Assembly: GCF_014217335.1 (NCBI RefSeq)
Contig: NZ_CP060092.1
Span: 2,621,501 to 2,685,500, forward strand
Length of the DNA: 64,000 nt
Source: Teredinibacter purpureus
GTDB taxonomy: Bacteria; Pseudomonadota; Gammaproteobacteria; Pseudomonadales; Cellvibrionaceae
Direction of reading: 5' to 3'
Part shown: positions 7,664-14,797 of the stretch, one piece after another
How positions within the stretch are numbered: position 1 is the stretch's first letter
How the letters are laid out: the number at the start of each line of letters is the position of its first letter
Position numbers and translations under genes: made by a program
The notes under the pieces: model-generated
What the model saw: the letters and a program-made list of their open reading frames with translations, nothing else
Databases searched by the model: none
Told to the model about the DNA's origin: nothing

Positions 7664-8039
7664 GTCTATTAAAAAAAGTTTGGTGTGTAGTTAAGTTTCA
7701 GTAGGGTGTTCCTAAATTCGTTACCCTCCATCAAGTTTAGGTAAGCCACCTTTGGTCGCTTACAACGTGCTTCGTAAAAGGTAGATTTGGTAATCCGGTA
7801 AAGCTTCGTTGCAAAAAAGCGCAACCAAGCTTTACCTAGCAAAGGGAGTTTTCGGCTTATTCCTCCCGTTTGTTCCTTTCTGTTGGTTGCCATAATCACT
7901 TGTTGTTTTGGGTCAATTTTATGCCTTCTGTTTTGGCTATCCCACGGTTATAGTTGGGTCTAACCAAAGCTTCAGGCTTTTTAAACAAATACAGCAATTG
8001 GCGTAGCAGCGTAGTTAAAAGTGAGTAGGTGTTTGGTAC
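7658..8039 (+). other. Cassette with no sense ORF, copy 1 (body)
   Basis: 382 bp, repeated at 19468-19849 with a handful of substitutions. It holds only a reverse-strand ORF and a very strong hairpin. In this copy the arms GGTAAAGCTT (7797-7806) and AAGCTTTACC (7827-7836) are perfect, with a second stem GTTGC/GCAAC inside. Confidence 0.6.
7669..7893 (-). CDS. Doubtful small basic protein, reverse-strand ORF
   Basis: 74 residues from ATG 7893 (GTG 7899 also possible). Basic, no known motif. The homologous frame is kept at 19479-19703, but most substitutions between the copies change amino acids (Ala/Val, Leu/Ile, Tyr/Phe), and the strong hairpin of the cassette lies inside it. That argues against coding. 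It would be one of the very few cassette genes opposite to the array. Confidence 0.25.
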   Translation of the reverse strand: MATNRKEQTGGISRKLPLLGKAWLRFFATKLYRITKSTFYEARCKRPKVAYLNLMEGNEFRNTLLKLNYTPNFF

Positions 8040-8158
8040 AAGTAACAAATCGCTGCACACGGACGCATATTGCTACGCTCGTTTTTATGTATGTCGCGGT
8101 GCTCCATTTTACATAAAAACGCTCTCCGCAATATGCGCCGGTGAGCTCGGCGTTACAA
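8040..8158 (+). repeat. attC site
   Basis: 119 bp; R'' AAGTAAC, R' GTTACAA. Confidence 0.9.
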
Positions 8159-8164
8159 GGCAAA

Positions 8165-8608
8165 ATGAATCGAGCATCGTTGTATCCAATCAGTGGGTTT
8201 TTAATAGCCCCGCCTATAGGTGCACTAATATGGGTTGTGCTATATGGCGGTATTGGTGAAATTTTTGGTGGGATATCTGCTTGGGCAGTTATTGTAAGTT
8301 GGGTTATTTCCGCAATTGTTGGTATACCTATATATTTACTTCTTAAAGCTAAAGGTTGTATTAACTTTCGTTCTTTAACTTTAGGCGGTGCATTAATTTC
8401 AGCCGCTCCTTGGCTACTATTTAGTTTTCCGGGCGGCACGACTCGTAGTGTTGTGGGGCAAACAATAATCATTGAAAATGGCAGCTACACTACAGCAGGC
8501 CTTTTGTACCAATTAAAGTTTCTGCTGGGTTTTGGCTTTTGTGGTGCAGTTTCAGGCTTAGTCTTTTGGCTTATAGTACGGCAGCTTGTAACAAGGCCAT
8601 CAAATTGA
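8165..8608 (+). CDS. Four-helix membrane protein, unknown (copy 1 of 2)
   Basis: 147 residues from the first ATG after the attC. Hydrophobic segments at about 10-30, 38-62, 72-95 and 118-142 suggest four membrane helices with short loops. The last residues (VTRPSN) and the stop are encoded inside the attC. The copy at 23418 differs by one residue (Ile/Phe before ENGSY). Family not recognised. Confidence 0.8.
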   Translation: MNRASLYPISGFLIAPPIGALIWVVLYGGIGEIFGGISAWAVIVSWVISAIVGIPIYLLLKAKGCINFRSLTLGGALISAAPWLLFSFPGGTTRSVVGQTIIIENGSYTTAGLLYQLKFLLGFGFCGAVSGLVFWLIVRQLVTRPSN

Positions 8609-8696
8609 CGGCTTTTCCGTCGCTTTTTTTGTGGCTTAACGCTACGCTGCCACAAAACAATCAACTACAAAGCCGCAATTTATGGCGGCGTTACAT
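8586..8696 (+). repeat. attC site
   Basis: 111 bp; R'' TTGTAAC, R' GTTACAT. Contains the stop codon of the preceding gene. Confidence 0.9.
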
Positions 8697-8708
8697 TTAA
8701 GAGGAAGT

Positions 8709-9230
8709 ATGGAGCAAATTTTTAAATATCAGAAAGAAGATTGGCAAATCTTTCAGTCGTATCTGGAAAAAGATCTCTGCAAGTCCACTAAGATGTGGTA
8801 TGAGAGTTCTTGGTTCAATATGGTTTTGTGGTTTATTATCGCCTTGGTCTTCTTTACGTTTTTTCAGGTAACAAGTGAATTTAGCTGGCCTACAGCGGGT
8901 ATCGTTTCCTTTTTCTTTGTATTTATATTTGGTCAATTAGTTCTTAATGGGCTCAAGTTTAAGAAATTATGTTCTCCTTCAAAGGAGGGAACTTTTATTG
9001 GGGAGCACCGGTTCAAATTTGATGAAGAAGGCATCCATAGCGAAGGAGACGGTTACCGCGCTATCCACAACTGGAGCGTTGTTAAGCGTGTCGTAAAAAC
9101 GGACAAGGCAATGTATTTGTTTCTTGACAGTGCGCTTGCATATATTTTCCCCTTGTCACAATTAGAAGATCCTGAGAAGTTCTATGAATACATTGGATTA
9201 AAAGCAAATGTAACAAGTTTGTCCAGTTGA
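8709..9230 (+). CDS. YcxB-like membrane protein
   Basis: 173 residues. Two membrane helices near residues 34-55 and 62-80 (FSWPTAGIV between them) are followed by a soluble C-terminal domain. Its pattern, FKFDEEGIHSEGDGYRAIHN with W, then KAMYLFLDS and FPLSQ, fits the YcxB-like C-terminal fold. AGAGG precedes the ATG at 8709. A clear paralogue is at 28314. Function of the family is unknown. The stop codon lies in the attC. Confidence 0.8.
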   Translation: MEQIFKYQKEDWQIFQSYLEKDLCKSTKMWYESSWFNMVLWFIIALVFFTFFQVTSEFSWPTAGIVSFFFVFIFGQLVLNGLKFKKLCSPSKEGTFIGEHRFKFDEEGIHSEGDGYRAIHNWSVVKRVVKTDKAMYLFLDSALAYIFPLSQLEDPEKFYEYIGLKANVTSLSS

Positions 9231-9324
9231 CGTCCAAACCTACGCGGCTTTTGTGCGTTACGCTCCGCTCCACTTTAGCGCAAAAGCCGCTCCAGTTTGG
9301 CCGCAACTGACAAAAGCGTTAGGC
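9208..9324 (+). repeat. attC site
   Basis: 117 bp; R'' ATGTAAC, R' GTTAGGC. Confidence 0.9.
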
Positions 9325-9363
9325 ACAAGCAAGCTTCAAGTATTCACCTAAAAGGAAATATAT

Positions 9364-10224
9364 ATGTCTTTTAAAGCTACTGTTTATCGTGTATTGATTG
9401 CATCACCTGGTGATGTTGGCGATGAGCGGAATTTAATTCCTGAGGTGATAAATGAATGGAATACAGTTTCAGCGGCCTCAACAAATATTATTTTAATGCC
9501 TGTAAAGTGGGAGACAAGTACAACACCTCTTTTAGGTAGTCGTCCTCAAGCAGTAATAAATGATCAAATTGTAGATAACGCTGATTTATTAGTCGGGGTA
9601 TTTTGGACTAGGCTAGGAACCAATACTGGACATGCTGTAAGTGGTACAGCAGAGGAAATTGAGCAGTTCGTCAAAGCTGAAAAACCAGTGATGCTATATT
9701 TTTCACAGTCACCAGTTGAACCAGATAAGCTCGACATAGAGCAGTTTACCTCTCTAAAAGAGTTTAAGGACAACATGCGCCTTCAGGGGTTAACTGAAAC
9801 TTATAATGGTCTAACTGATTTTAGGCAAAAATTCACTCGTCAATTGGCCCTTAATCTAAATAATCTAATCGACTCACTGCTAGAAAAAGAGAAAGCAGAA
9901 GGAAGAGAACCGTCGAAAAAGGTTAAGACCATTAAAAAGGCTGCAGTGGAAAATTTAACCCAACTATCGGCTGAGGGTGCAGAGCAGTATTTGAAAAAAG
10001 CAATCTCTGAAACTTCCCGAGATGATGGGTGGGCAAAATTACCGGCTATGGCCTCCTACCTTATACGATATACCCCTGTAGATTATCGAGAGATGGGGTT
10101 TGCTAAATTAAAGCCTTACCTTGAGTCAACAGGTTTATTTGAGTTTAATGAATTATCAAAAACTGATATTGAAATCTGCCTAAAAAGCAAAAATAATCGG
10201 ACACCCATGTTAACGCCGAGTTAA
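9364..10224 (+). CDS. DUF4062/TIR-like domain protein, 3' end replaced
   Basis: 286 residues. The N-terminal ~110 residues (VYRVLIASPGDVGDERNLIP, then DLLVGVFWTRLGTNTG, then GTAEEIEQF and KPVMLYFS) match the DUF4062 type, a TIR/SLOG-related fold often seen in bacterial conflict proteins. The C-terminal half is helical and unassigned. The last residues after KSKNNR come from a foreign fragment beginning near 10192, so the original C-terminus and its attC are lost. AAAGGAA is the ribosome site. Whether the shortened protein works is unknown. Confidence 0.75.
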   Translation: MSFKATVYRVLIASPGDVGDERNLIPEVINEWNTVSAASTNIILMPVKWETSTTPLLGSRPQAVINDQIVDNADLLVGVFWTRLGTNTGHAVSGTAEEIEQFVKAEKPVMLYFSQSPVEPDKLDIEQFTSLKEFKDNMRLQGLTETYNGLTDFRQKFTRQLALNLNNLIDSLLEKEKAEGREPSKKVKTIKKAAVENLTQLSAEGAEQYLKKAISETSRDDGWAKLPAMASYLIRYTPVDYREMGFAKLKPYLESTGLFEFNELSKTDIEICLKSKNNRTPMLTPS

Positions 10225-10480
10225 AACTAAGACGCCTAATAAAAGAACATAACGGGCAATGGGATCGCAGTCAAAAAGCGTGGTATTTACCACATAAAGA
10301 GGTGCGTACACTTGGTTTAGAGCACAAAGTGGTATTAGGCTTAAACGCGCCCTCAATTCACGAACTTTAACGTCGTACTGACATATATCCACGCTGTATA
10401 AATACTATTGCTATATGCCTAGATTTAGGTATATAAGTATAAGTGTTGTGGAAATGCGTCTTAACGACGTTGAATAAACT
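10192..10480 (+). mobile_element. Remnant of an unidentified mobile element
   Basis: Begins with AATAATCGGACACCCATG, a sequence whose variants recur at 61255, 61308 and, inverted, at 61342-61365. It holds the tail of a coding frame (10209-10370) and then about 110 bp with no gene. No attC separates it from the DUF4062 gene at left. A cassette begins at right at G10481. Element family not identified. Confidence 0.5.
10209..10370 (+). pseudogene. C-terminal fragment of an unidentified protein
   Basis: 53 residues open to a stop, without its own start (LIKEHNGQWDRSQKAWYLPH, then VRTLGLEHKVVLGLN). It reads like the end of a helical nucleic-acid-associated protein. The first ~40 bp recur at 61263-61302, then diverge. 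I do not recognise the family with certainty; a link to a transposition protein is inference from the repeated end sequence. Confidence 0.45.
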
Positions 10481-10481
10481 G

Positions 10482-10833
10482 TTATGGCGGGTTTAAATAA
10501 TTTGTAAATCGTTCCAGAATACTGTCCAATTTGAGAACTAGCAGTTTAGTAAGTGCAAACGTCGAGAAAGAGCAAATAGTTTCACTCGGCACAAGAATGT
10601 AGTGAAGTGGTTACAATAGAAAGCATTGGAATAAGGTGAGCGCAAACCTGTTCGTTCTTTGGTTTACCGTTTAAAAACCCACTGCGAAATGAAACAGGTA
10701 GTTCGCATCTTCAAGGCTCCATCAAGAAGGTGCGAATTGTTAGAATAGTGGATTAAACTGGTTGGGTTTTTAATAGGCTAAAGTTCCGCGTTCGCTCCAC
10801 AAAGAGCGCTGTAGAAAGTAAGTGCCACCCAGC
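10482..10833 (+). other. ORF-less cassette A, copy 2 (body)
   Basis: Near-identical to 3920-4273 but without the IS30 insertion, so it shows the intact cassette. No ORF. It starts at GTTATGG although the preceding sequence is not an attC, suggesting the neighbour's attC was deleted. Confidence 0.7.
10673..10771 (+). ncRNA. Candidate structured RNA in ORF-less cassette A, copy 2
   Basis: Same nested stems and the same alternative TGCGAA/TTCGCA pairing as at 4111-4209, with all arms unchanged. Confidence 0.35.
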
Positions 10834-10952
10834 TCATAACAAATCGCTGCACTCGGACGCATATTGCTACGCTCGTTTTTATGTATGTCGCGGTGCTCCA
10901 TTTTACATAAAAACGCTCTCCGCAATATGCGCCGGTGAGCTCGGCGTTAAAG
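10834..10952 (+). repeat. attC site
   Basis: 119 bp; R'' TCATAAC, R' GTTAAAG. R'' differs by one base from the complement of the cassette start GTTATGG. Confidence 0.9.
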
Positions 10953-11210
10953 GCTGTTCGTGGTTTTAGGGTTTTCCACCAACGAGTTAGCAGTGATCGT
11001 CCGCCTCTTTCAGTCCGTGTGTTTAACCGGTAAAGTGGCTTGTAATAAAGACCGCGTCAACGTGGCACCAATGGAGGGTTTAGCTGTTGTATCCATCTCA
11101 ATCCATCCGTTCCCTGTGTTCCGTTTTGTCGTCAACTAATAATCAAGGGCAGTGCTTCGCATTTGTTTGTGCCGGGCTAAGTCCAGCACAATTAGCTAAT
11201 ACAGTGCTGC
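10947..11210 (+). other. ORF-less cassette C, copy 1 (body)
   Basis: About 264 bp, repeated at 41517 and 54339. The other copies hold a GTG-start frame of 73 codons, but here a one-base deletion (TTAGCTGTTG against TTAGCGTGTTG) breaks it, arguing against coding. AAGGGCAG pairs with CTGCCCTT at the attC border, enclosing GTGC..GCAC and an ATTAGCTAAT palindrome. Confidence 0.65.
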
Positions 11211-11272
11211 CCTTAACAAGTTTAGCCATGCGACGCCGCAAAAGGCGGGCGCACATGCTAAAGGCGTTAAGT
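11211..11272 (+). repeat. attC site
   Basis: 62 bp short type; R'' CCTTAAC, R' GTTAAGT. Confidence 0.9.
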
Positions 11273-11294
11273 GTCACAAGGATTCAAAGCTCAT

Positions 11295-11735
11295 ATGATT
11301 GAAACTGTATCAAAAAACAACTTGGCCGAAGTGCTCCCTCTAATCCGAGCGTACCAAGAGTTTTATAAAGTTTCAGAAATATCCGATGATCGAAATTCGG
11401 AATTTTTTGCACAGTTCGGTGAATCTAGTCCTTCTGGTTGTCAGTTCATTTATAGAGAGGCAGGAAATGTTGTTGGGTTCGCTACAGTTTATTTTTCATT
11501 TGCATCAACTATTACAGAAAAGGTTGCGGTCCTGAATGACCTATATACTTTGCCAAATAGTCGCGGTAAGGGGATAGGCCGCCAGCTCATAGAACATTGC
11601 CGAGCCTATGCAGCTAATAATGGGGCTGCTCGCCTACAGTGGGTTACGGCTCCAGAAAACGAACAGGCTCAAAAGCTCTATGATTCAATGAATACGGGTA
11701 AAAGTAAGTGGCATTTTTATACATACAACACTTAA
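11295..11735 (+). CDS. GNAT-family N-acetyltransferase
   Basis: 146 residues from ATG 11295 (GTG 11271 is an alternative but overlaps the attC). The acetyl-CoA-binding motif A is clear: VLNDLYTLPNSRGKGIGRQL followed by a long helix. A C-terminal ENEQAQKLYDSMN matches motif B of the GNAT fold. It should transfer an acetyl group to an amine; the substrate cannot be told from sequence. Acetyltransferases are a frequent cassette cargo in integrons. Confidence 0.9.
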   Translation: MIETVSKNNLAEVLPLIRAYQEFYKVSEISDDRNSEFFAQFGESSPSGCQFIYREAGNVVGFATVYFSFASTITEKVAVLNDLYTLPNSRGKGIGRQLIEHCRAYAANNGAARLQWVTAPENEQAQKLYDSMNTGKSKWHFYTYNT

Positions 11736-11847
11736 CAAACATGTCAACCGGACAATTTTTTGCTACGCTCTTTTGTGAATTTCGCTGCGCTACATTTTTT
11801 CACAAAAGCTCTCCACAAAAAATCGCGCGGTTACATGGGCGTTATGT
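11730..11847 (+). repeat. attC site
   Basis: 118 bp; R'' ACTTAAC, R' GTTATGT. Very similar to the attC at 14639. Confidence 0.9.
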
Positions 11848-11878
11848 ATCAGACCGCAACATAAAAGGAGAATTTACT

Positions 11879-12328
11879 ATGATAAATGCATTAGTGGCGT
11901 ATGTTCATTTTTTGGCCGCCTTCGCCTTGGTCTTTTCGATTATTTTTGAATGGTTCACATATAGTAGAAGCGTCACTTTAATAGAAGCCAAAAGATTACA
12001 AACTATAGATATAGTTTATGGAGTATCCGCCGCTGTCGTTTTGTTGTTTGGTTTTCTTCGTATACTTTTTTTTGAAAAAGGCGGTGAATTCTATTTTCAT
12101 AGTCCATTTTACAAAGTTAAATTGTATACTTTTCTGGTGGTCGGCATTTTATCAATTTACCCAACTGTTAAATTTTTTAAGTGGAGGCGGGTAACTAAAT
12201 TAGGAGTGGCACCAACATTCAAAGAAAAGGAGTTTAAAACAATAAAATGGATCTTAAGAGCGGAAGTTGTAGGGTTGCTAATTATAATTTTATCTGCATC
12301 GTTCATGACTAAAGGCATCGGCTTTTGA
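11879..12328 (+). CDS. DUF2214 family membrane protein
   Basis: 149 residues with four membrane helices. The family pattern is visible in order: VHFLAAFALVFS, IDIVYGVSA, GFLRILFFEKGGEFYF, then VGILSIYPTVKFFKWRR. DUF2214 proteins are inner-membrane proteins of unknown activity. AAAGGAGAA precedes the ATG. Longer upstream frames run through the attC and are rejected. Confidence 0.88.
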   Translation: MINALVAYVHFLAAFALVFSIIFEWFTYSRSVTLIEAKRLQTIDIVYGVSAAVVLLFGFLRILFFEKGGEFYFHSPFYKVKLYTFLVVGILSIYPTVKFFKWRRVTKLGVAPTFKEKEFKTIKWILRAEVVGLLIIILSASFMTKGIGF

Positions 12329-12332
12329 AGTT

Positions 12333-12444
12333 ACATAACAAAGCGTTGCACCTGACGAATTGTAAGTAGCGCTTATGCAATATCGCTGCGCTAAGTTTAT
12401 CGCAACGCGCTACTTACAATCCGCAGGTGAACGCAACGTTATGT
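12333..12444 (+). repeat. attC site
   Basis: 112 bp; R'' ACATAAC, R' GTTATGT. Confidence 0.9.
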
Positions 12445-12472
12445 GCTGACTCTTCCGAAAAAACTAGAGTAG

Positions 12473-12847
12473 ATGATGAGAAATATTTATTTAGCCATAG
12501 GGTTTTCTGTTTCAATCGTACTTAGTCTTTTTATAGGTTATAGACAAGGCGTAAACGTTGGTTTTGAATATACCGAAAAAATCAATGATGCCGATCACGC
12601 AACTGGTTTGTTACGTACCAATTATGAAAGCGCTTTTAGTAGTTATATTTGTTATAGTAAATTGAAGAAGGCCGAAGGTTCGGGGAATATTGAAGGTGTA
12701 AAGGAAGAGGAAAAAGAATTTTCTCTTTACAGTATTGAGGGGTTTAGGCAGCAGGCAAAACGTATTAGAACTGCAAACCAAATCTATTCATTACTAGAAA
12801 TATATGAACCTCACATAGACGAAATGGAAGCCGAGCTTTTAAAGTAA
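12473..12847 (+). CDS. Single-pass membrane protein, unknown (paralogue of gene at 1430)
   Basis: 124 residues (ATG 12476 is an equally good start). N-terminal helix, then GYRQGVNVG, then a charged, probably coiled helical domain ending EPHIDEMEAELLK. It shares its layout with the protein at 1430. No enzymatic motif. Confidence 0.75.
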   Translation: MMRNIYLAIGFSVSIVLSLFIGYRQGVNVGFEYTEKINDADHATGLLRTNYESAFSSYICYSKLKKAEGSGNIEGVKEEEKEFSLYSIEGFRQQAKRIRTANQIYSLLEIYEPHIDEMEAELLK

Positions 12848-12867
12848 AGAGGTGCAGTATACTGCGC

Positions 12868-12987
12868 ACATAACAAGCGCTTCCAGACCGACAGCTGGTG
12901 CTACGCAATTTTTGTGTTACTCGCTGTCGCTCAAACATTAACACAAAAATAGCTCCACACCAGCTGCGGCTGAAGCGGGCGTTACAT
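12868..12987 (+). repeat. attC site
   Basis: 120 bp; R'' ACATAAC, R' GTTACAT. Confidence 0.9.
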
Positions 12988-13004
12988 GGCTAAAGGAGAA
13001 TTCA

Positions 13005-13601
13005 GTGAGAATCTATGGTGATACCCAGTCTGGAAACTGCTACAAAATCAAATTACTCGCTTCTTTACTTGGTATCGAACATGAATGGATTCATATAGAT
13101 ATTCTCAATGGTGAAACTCACACGGCAGAATTTCTTGAGAAAAATCCGAACGCTAAAATCCCTGTTTTAGAGTTAGAGGATGGTCGCTATCTATCTGAGT
13201 CAAATGCAATCTTGAATTATTTAGCAACGGGTACTGAACTCCTATCAAGCGACCCCTATGAATACGGTAAAATTCAGCAGTGGCAGTTTTTTGAGCAGTA
13301 CAGCCATGAACCATACATTGCAGTAGCAAGATTTATCGCAAAGTATCTGGGGTTGCCCGACGACCGAAGAGCAGACTATGAATCCAAACAGCAAGGTGGT
13401 CATAAAGCTCTTCAAGTTATGGAGCAGCAGCTGCAACAAACACCTTATCTCACAGGTTATAAGATGAGTACGGCAGATATATCATTGTACGGATATACTC
13501 ACATTGCAGACGAAGGTGGTTTTGATTTAGGCAAGTATCCAGCCATCATACAATGGATAGATCGAATTCAATCGCAACCCCAATACGTAGGCATGGCATA
13601 A
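13005..13601 (+). CDS. Glutathione S-transferase
   Basis: 198 residues with a GTG start at 13005, chosen because AAAGGAGAA lies at the right distance. The N-terminal thioredoxin-like domain has SGNCYKIKL (catalytic Ser/Cys region), the cis-proline segment AKIPVLEL and the glutathione-binding SESNAIL. The C-terminal all-helical domain has the STADISLYGYTHIADEGG motif. It probably conjugates glutathione to electrophiles or protects against oxidative stress. Length fits cytosolic GSTs. Confidence 0.92.
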   Translation: MRIYGDTQSGNCYKIKLLASLLGIEHEWIHIDILNGETHTAEFLEKNPNAKIPVLELEDGRYLSESNAILNYLATGTELLSSDPYEYGKIQQWQFFEQYSHEPYIAVARFIAKYLGLPDDRRADYESKQQGGHKALQVMEQQLQQTPYLTGYKMSTADISLYGYTHIADEGGFDLGKYPAIIQWIDRIQSQPQYVGMA

Positions 13602-13606
13602 TCGCC

Positions 13607-13684
13607 GTGTAACAAGGCAATGGTGCGGGACTGCCTACACGCCGCTTCGCTTTGTTGCGGCAGCCCCACATTGCGGCGTTATAT
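13607..13684 (+). repeat. attC site
   Basis: 78 bp; R'' GTGTAAC, R' GTTATAT. R'' is one base off the complement of its cassette start. Confidence 0.9.
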
Positions 13685-13715
13685 TTCGCCGGAGTCTCTA
13701 CCAGAGAAATAGAGT

Positions 13716-14186
13716 ATGGAAGCAATTTTTGGGTATTTGATTAATATAATTACATTCGGATGGAAAAAGCGGAGAGAGGCTGATATTGAGCTATTTCGAA
13801 AACTTTATTCTGAGCTAGAATTTAATAGTGATTCTGCAACTTTACTAAGAGAGCATGATTTTTCTAATGGATTTCAATTTAAATATTTACAACAGCTTAA
13901 TTACATTGCTGAATATTGGCTCTATGAAAACATAAAGTTTCACTCATGGTTAGTTGAGCGCCGTAAAAACAAGTTCATTGAAAACCTTAATAAATTTATC
14001 AATGAATTAAGCCTACACACAGGAATGGATCACGGAGGGTTGATTTCTATCGGCCTGCATGAAGCCAGCAAGAAAGAAAAAGGACGTAAGAAAAAAGCGG
14101 CTAAAACAATCAACAAGCTCAGCATTAAAGCCTACAAATCTTACGAAAGGTTTGTAAAATCGTATAAGAAGCAATTAAATGCATAA
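13716..14186 (+). CDS. Hypothetical helical protein
   Basis: 156 residues, rich in Lys/Glu and aromatic residues, predicted mostly helical. The first ~15 residues are hydrophobic (IFGYLINIITFGW) and could be a membrane-associating helix. The C-terminal 50 residues are strongly basic (KKEKGRKKKAAK), as in nucleic-acid-binding tails. Family not recognised. Confidence 0.72.
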   Translation: MEAIFGYLINIITFGWKKRREADIELFRKLYSELEFNSDSATLLREHDFSNGFQFKYLQQLNYIAEYWLYENIKFHSWLVERRKNKFIENLNKFINELSLHTGMDHGGLISIGLHEASKKEKGRKKKAAKTINKLSIKAYKSYERFVKSYKKQLNA

Positions 14187-14188
14187 AA

Positions 14189-14275
14189 ATATAACAAATC
14201 AATTAATGTCGCCCCTTCGGGGCTGGACCTCCAAAAGCCTGCGGCTTTTTCCGGCCCATTATTGAGGCGTTATAG
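14189..14275 (+). repeat. attC site
   Basis: 87 bp; R'' ATATAAC, R' GTTATAG; CGCCCCTTCGGGGC hairpin inside. Confidence 0.9.
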
Positions 14276-14285
14276 GTCAAATCAA

Positions 14286-14636
14286 ATGAAGAACGTTTTT
14301 CTAATATTTAGTTTATTTTTAGCTGGGTTGGCAAACGCAGAAGATGGCTGTGCTATCCCTCAAGGAACAGAGACCGGAAATCCACTTGTTAAGGTTTCCC
14401 CTAAAGTAAGTGGTAGCATTCCCAGTGGTTCATGCGCACTTGTTTCCTTTATGCTCAAGGAAAAGCCAGGAACTGAGGGTAAAGCTTTGGTGCCTACTTC
14501 CATAGAAGTGGAGAAAAGCACCAATAAAAAGCTAGCTAAGGCAGTAAAAACGGCCGTATCAAAATGGCTTTATTTAAGTAAGTCGCACAACGCAACTACT
14601 AAATACTATTACTCGTATGCATTTATATCCGAGTAA
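14286..14636 (+). CDS. Secreted protein with TonB-C-like domain
   Basis: 116 residues. The signal peptide ends at ANA before EDGC. The mature segment SGSCALVSFMLKEKPGTEGK, then PTSIEVEKSTNKKL and AVKTAVSKWLYL, follows the TonB C-terminal pattern of two strands and a helix ending in a KW motif. There is no transmembrane anchor or proline-rich spacer, so it is not an energy transducer; an orphan periplasmic TonB-C-like domain is the best reading. Confidence 0.65.
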   Translation: MKNVFLIFSLFLAGLANAEDGCAIPQGTETGNPLVKVSPKVSGSIPSGSCALVSFMLKEKPGTEGKALVPTSIEVEKSTNKKLAKAVKTAVSKWLYLSKSHNATTKYYYSYAFISE

Positions 14637-14638
14637 AC

Positions 14639-14756
14639 CTATAACAAACATGTCAACCGGACAATTTTTTGCTACGCGCTTTTGTGAATTTCGCTACGCT
14701 ACATTTTTTCACAAAAGCGCTCCACAAAAAATCGCGCGGTTACATGGGCGTTAAGC
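14639..14756 (+). repeat. attC site
   Basis: 118 bp; R'' CTATAAC, R' GTTAAGC. Confidence 0.9.
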
Positions 14757-14797
14757 GCCAAAATTGTACGACCTCCTACTTTGAAGGATATTTATAG

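Noticed and set aside
10200..10246. Reverse-oriented attC fragment, because GGCGTTAA appears on the minus strand
   Set aside because: No matching second core site or palindromic body is present, and the + strand reads as a coding tail.
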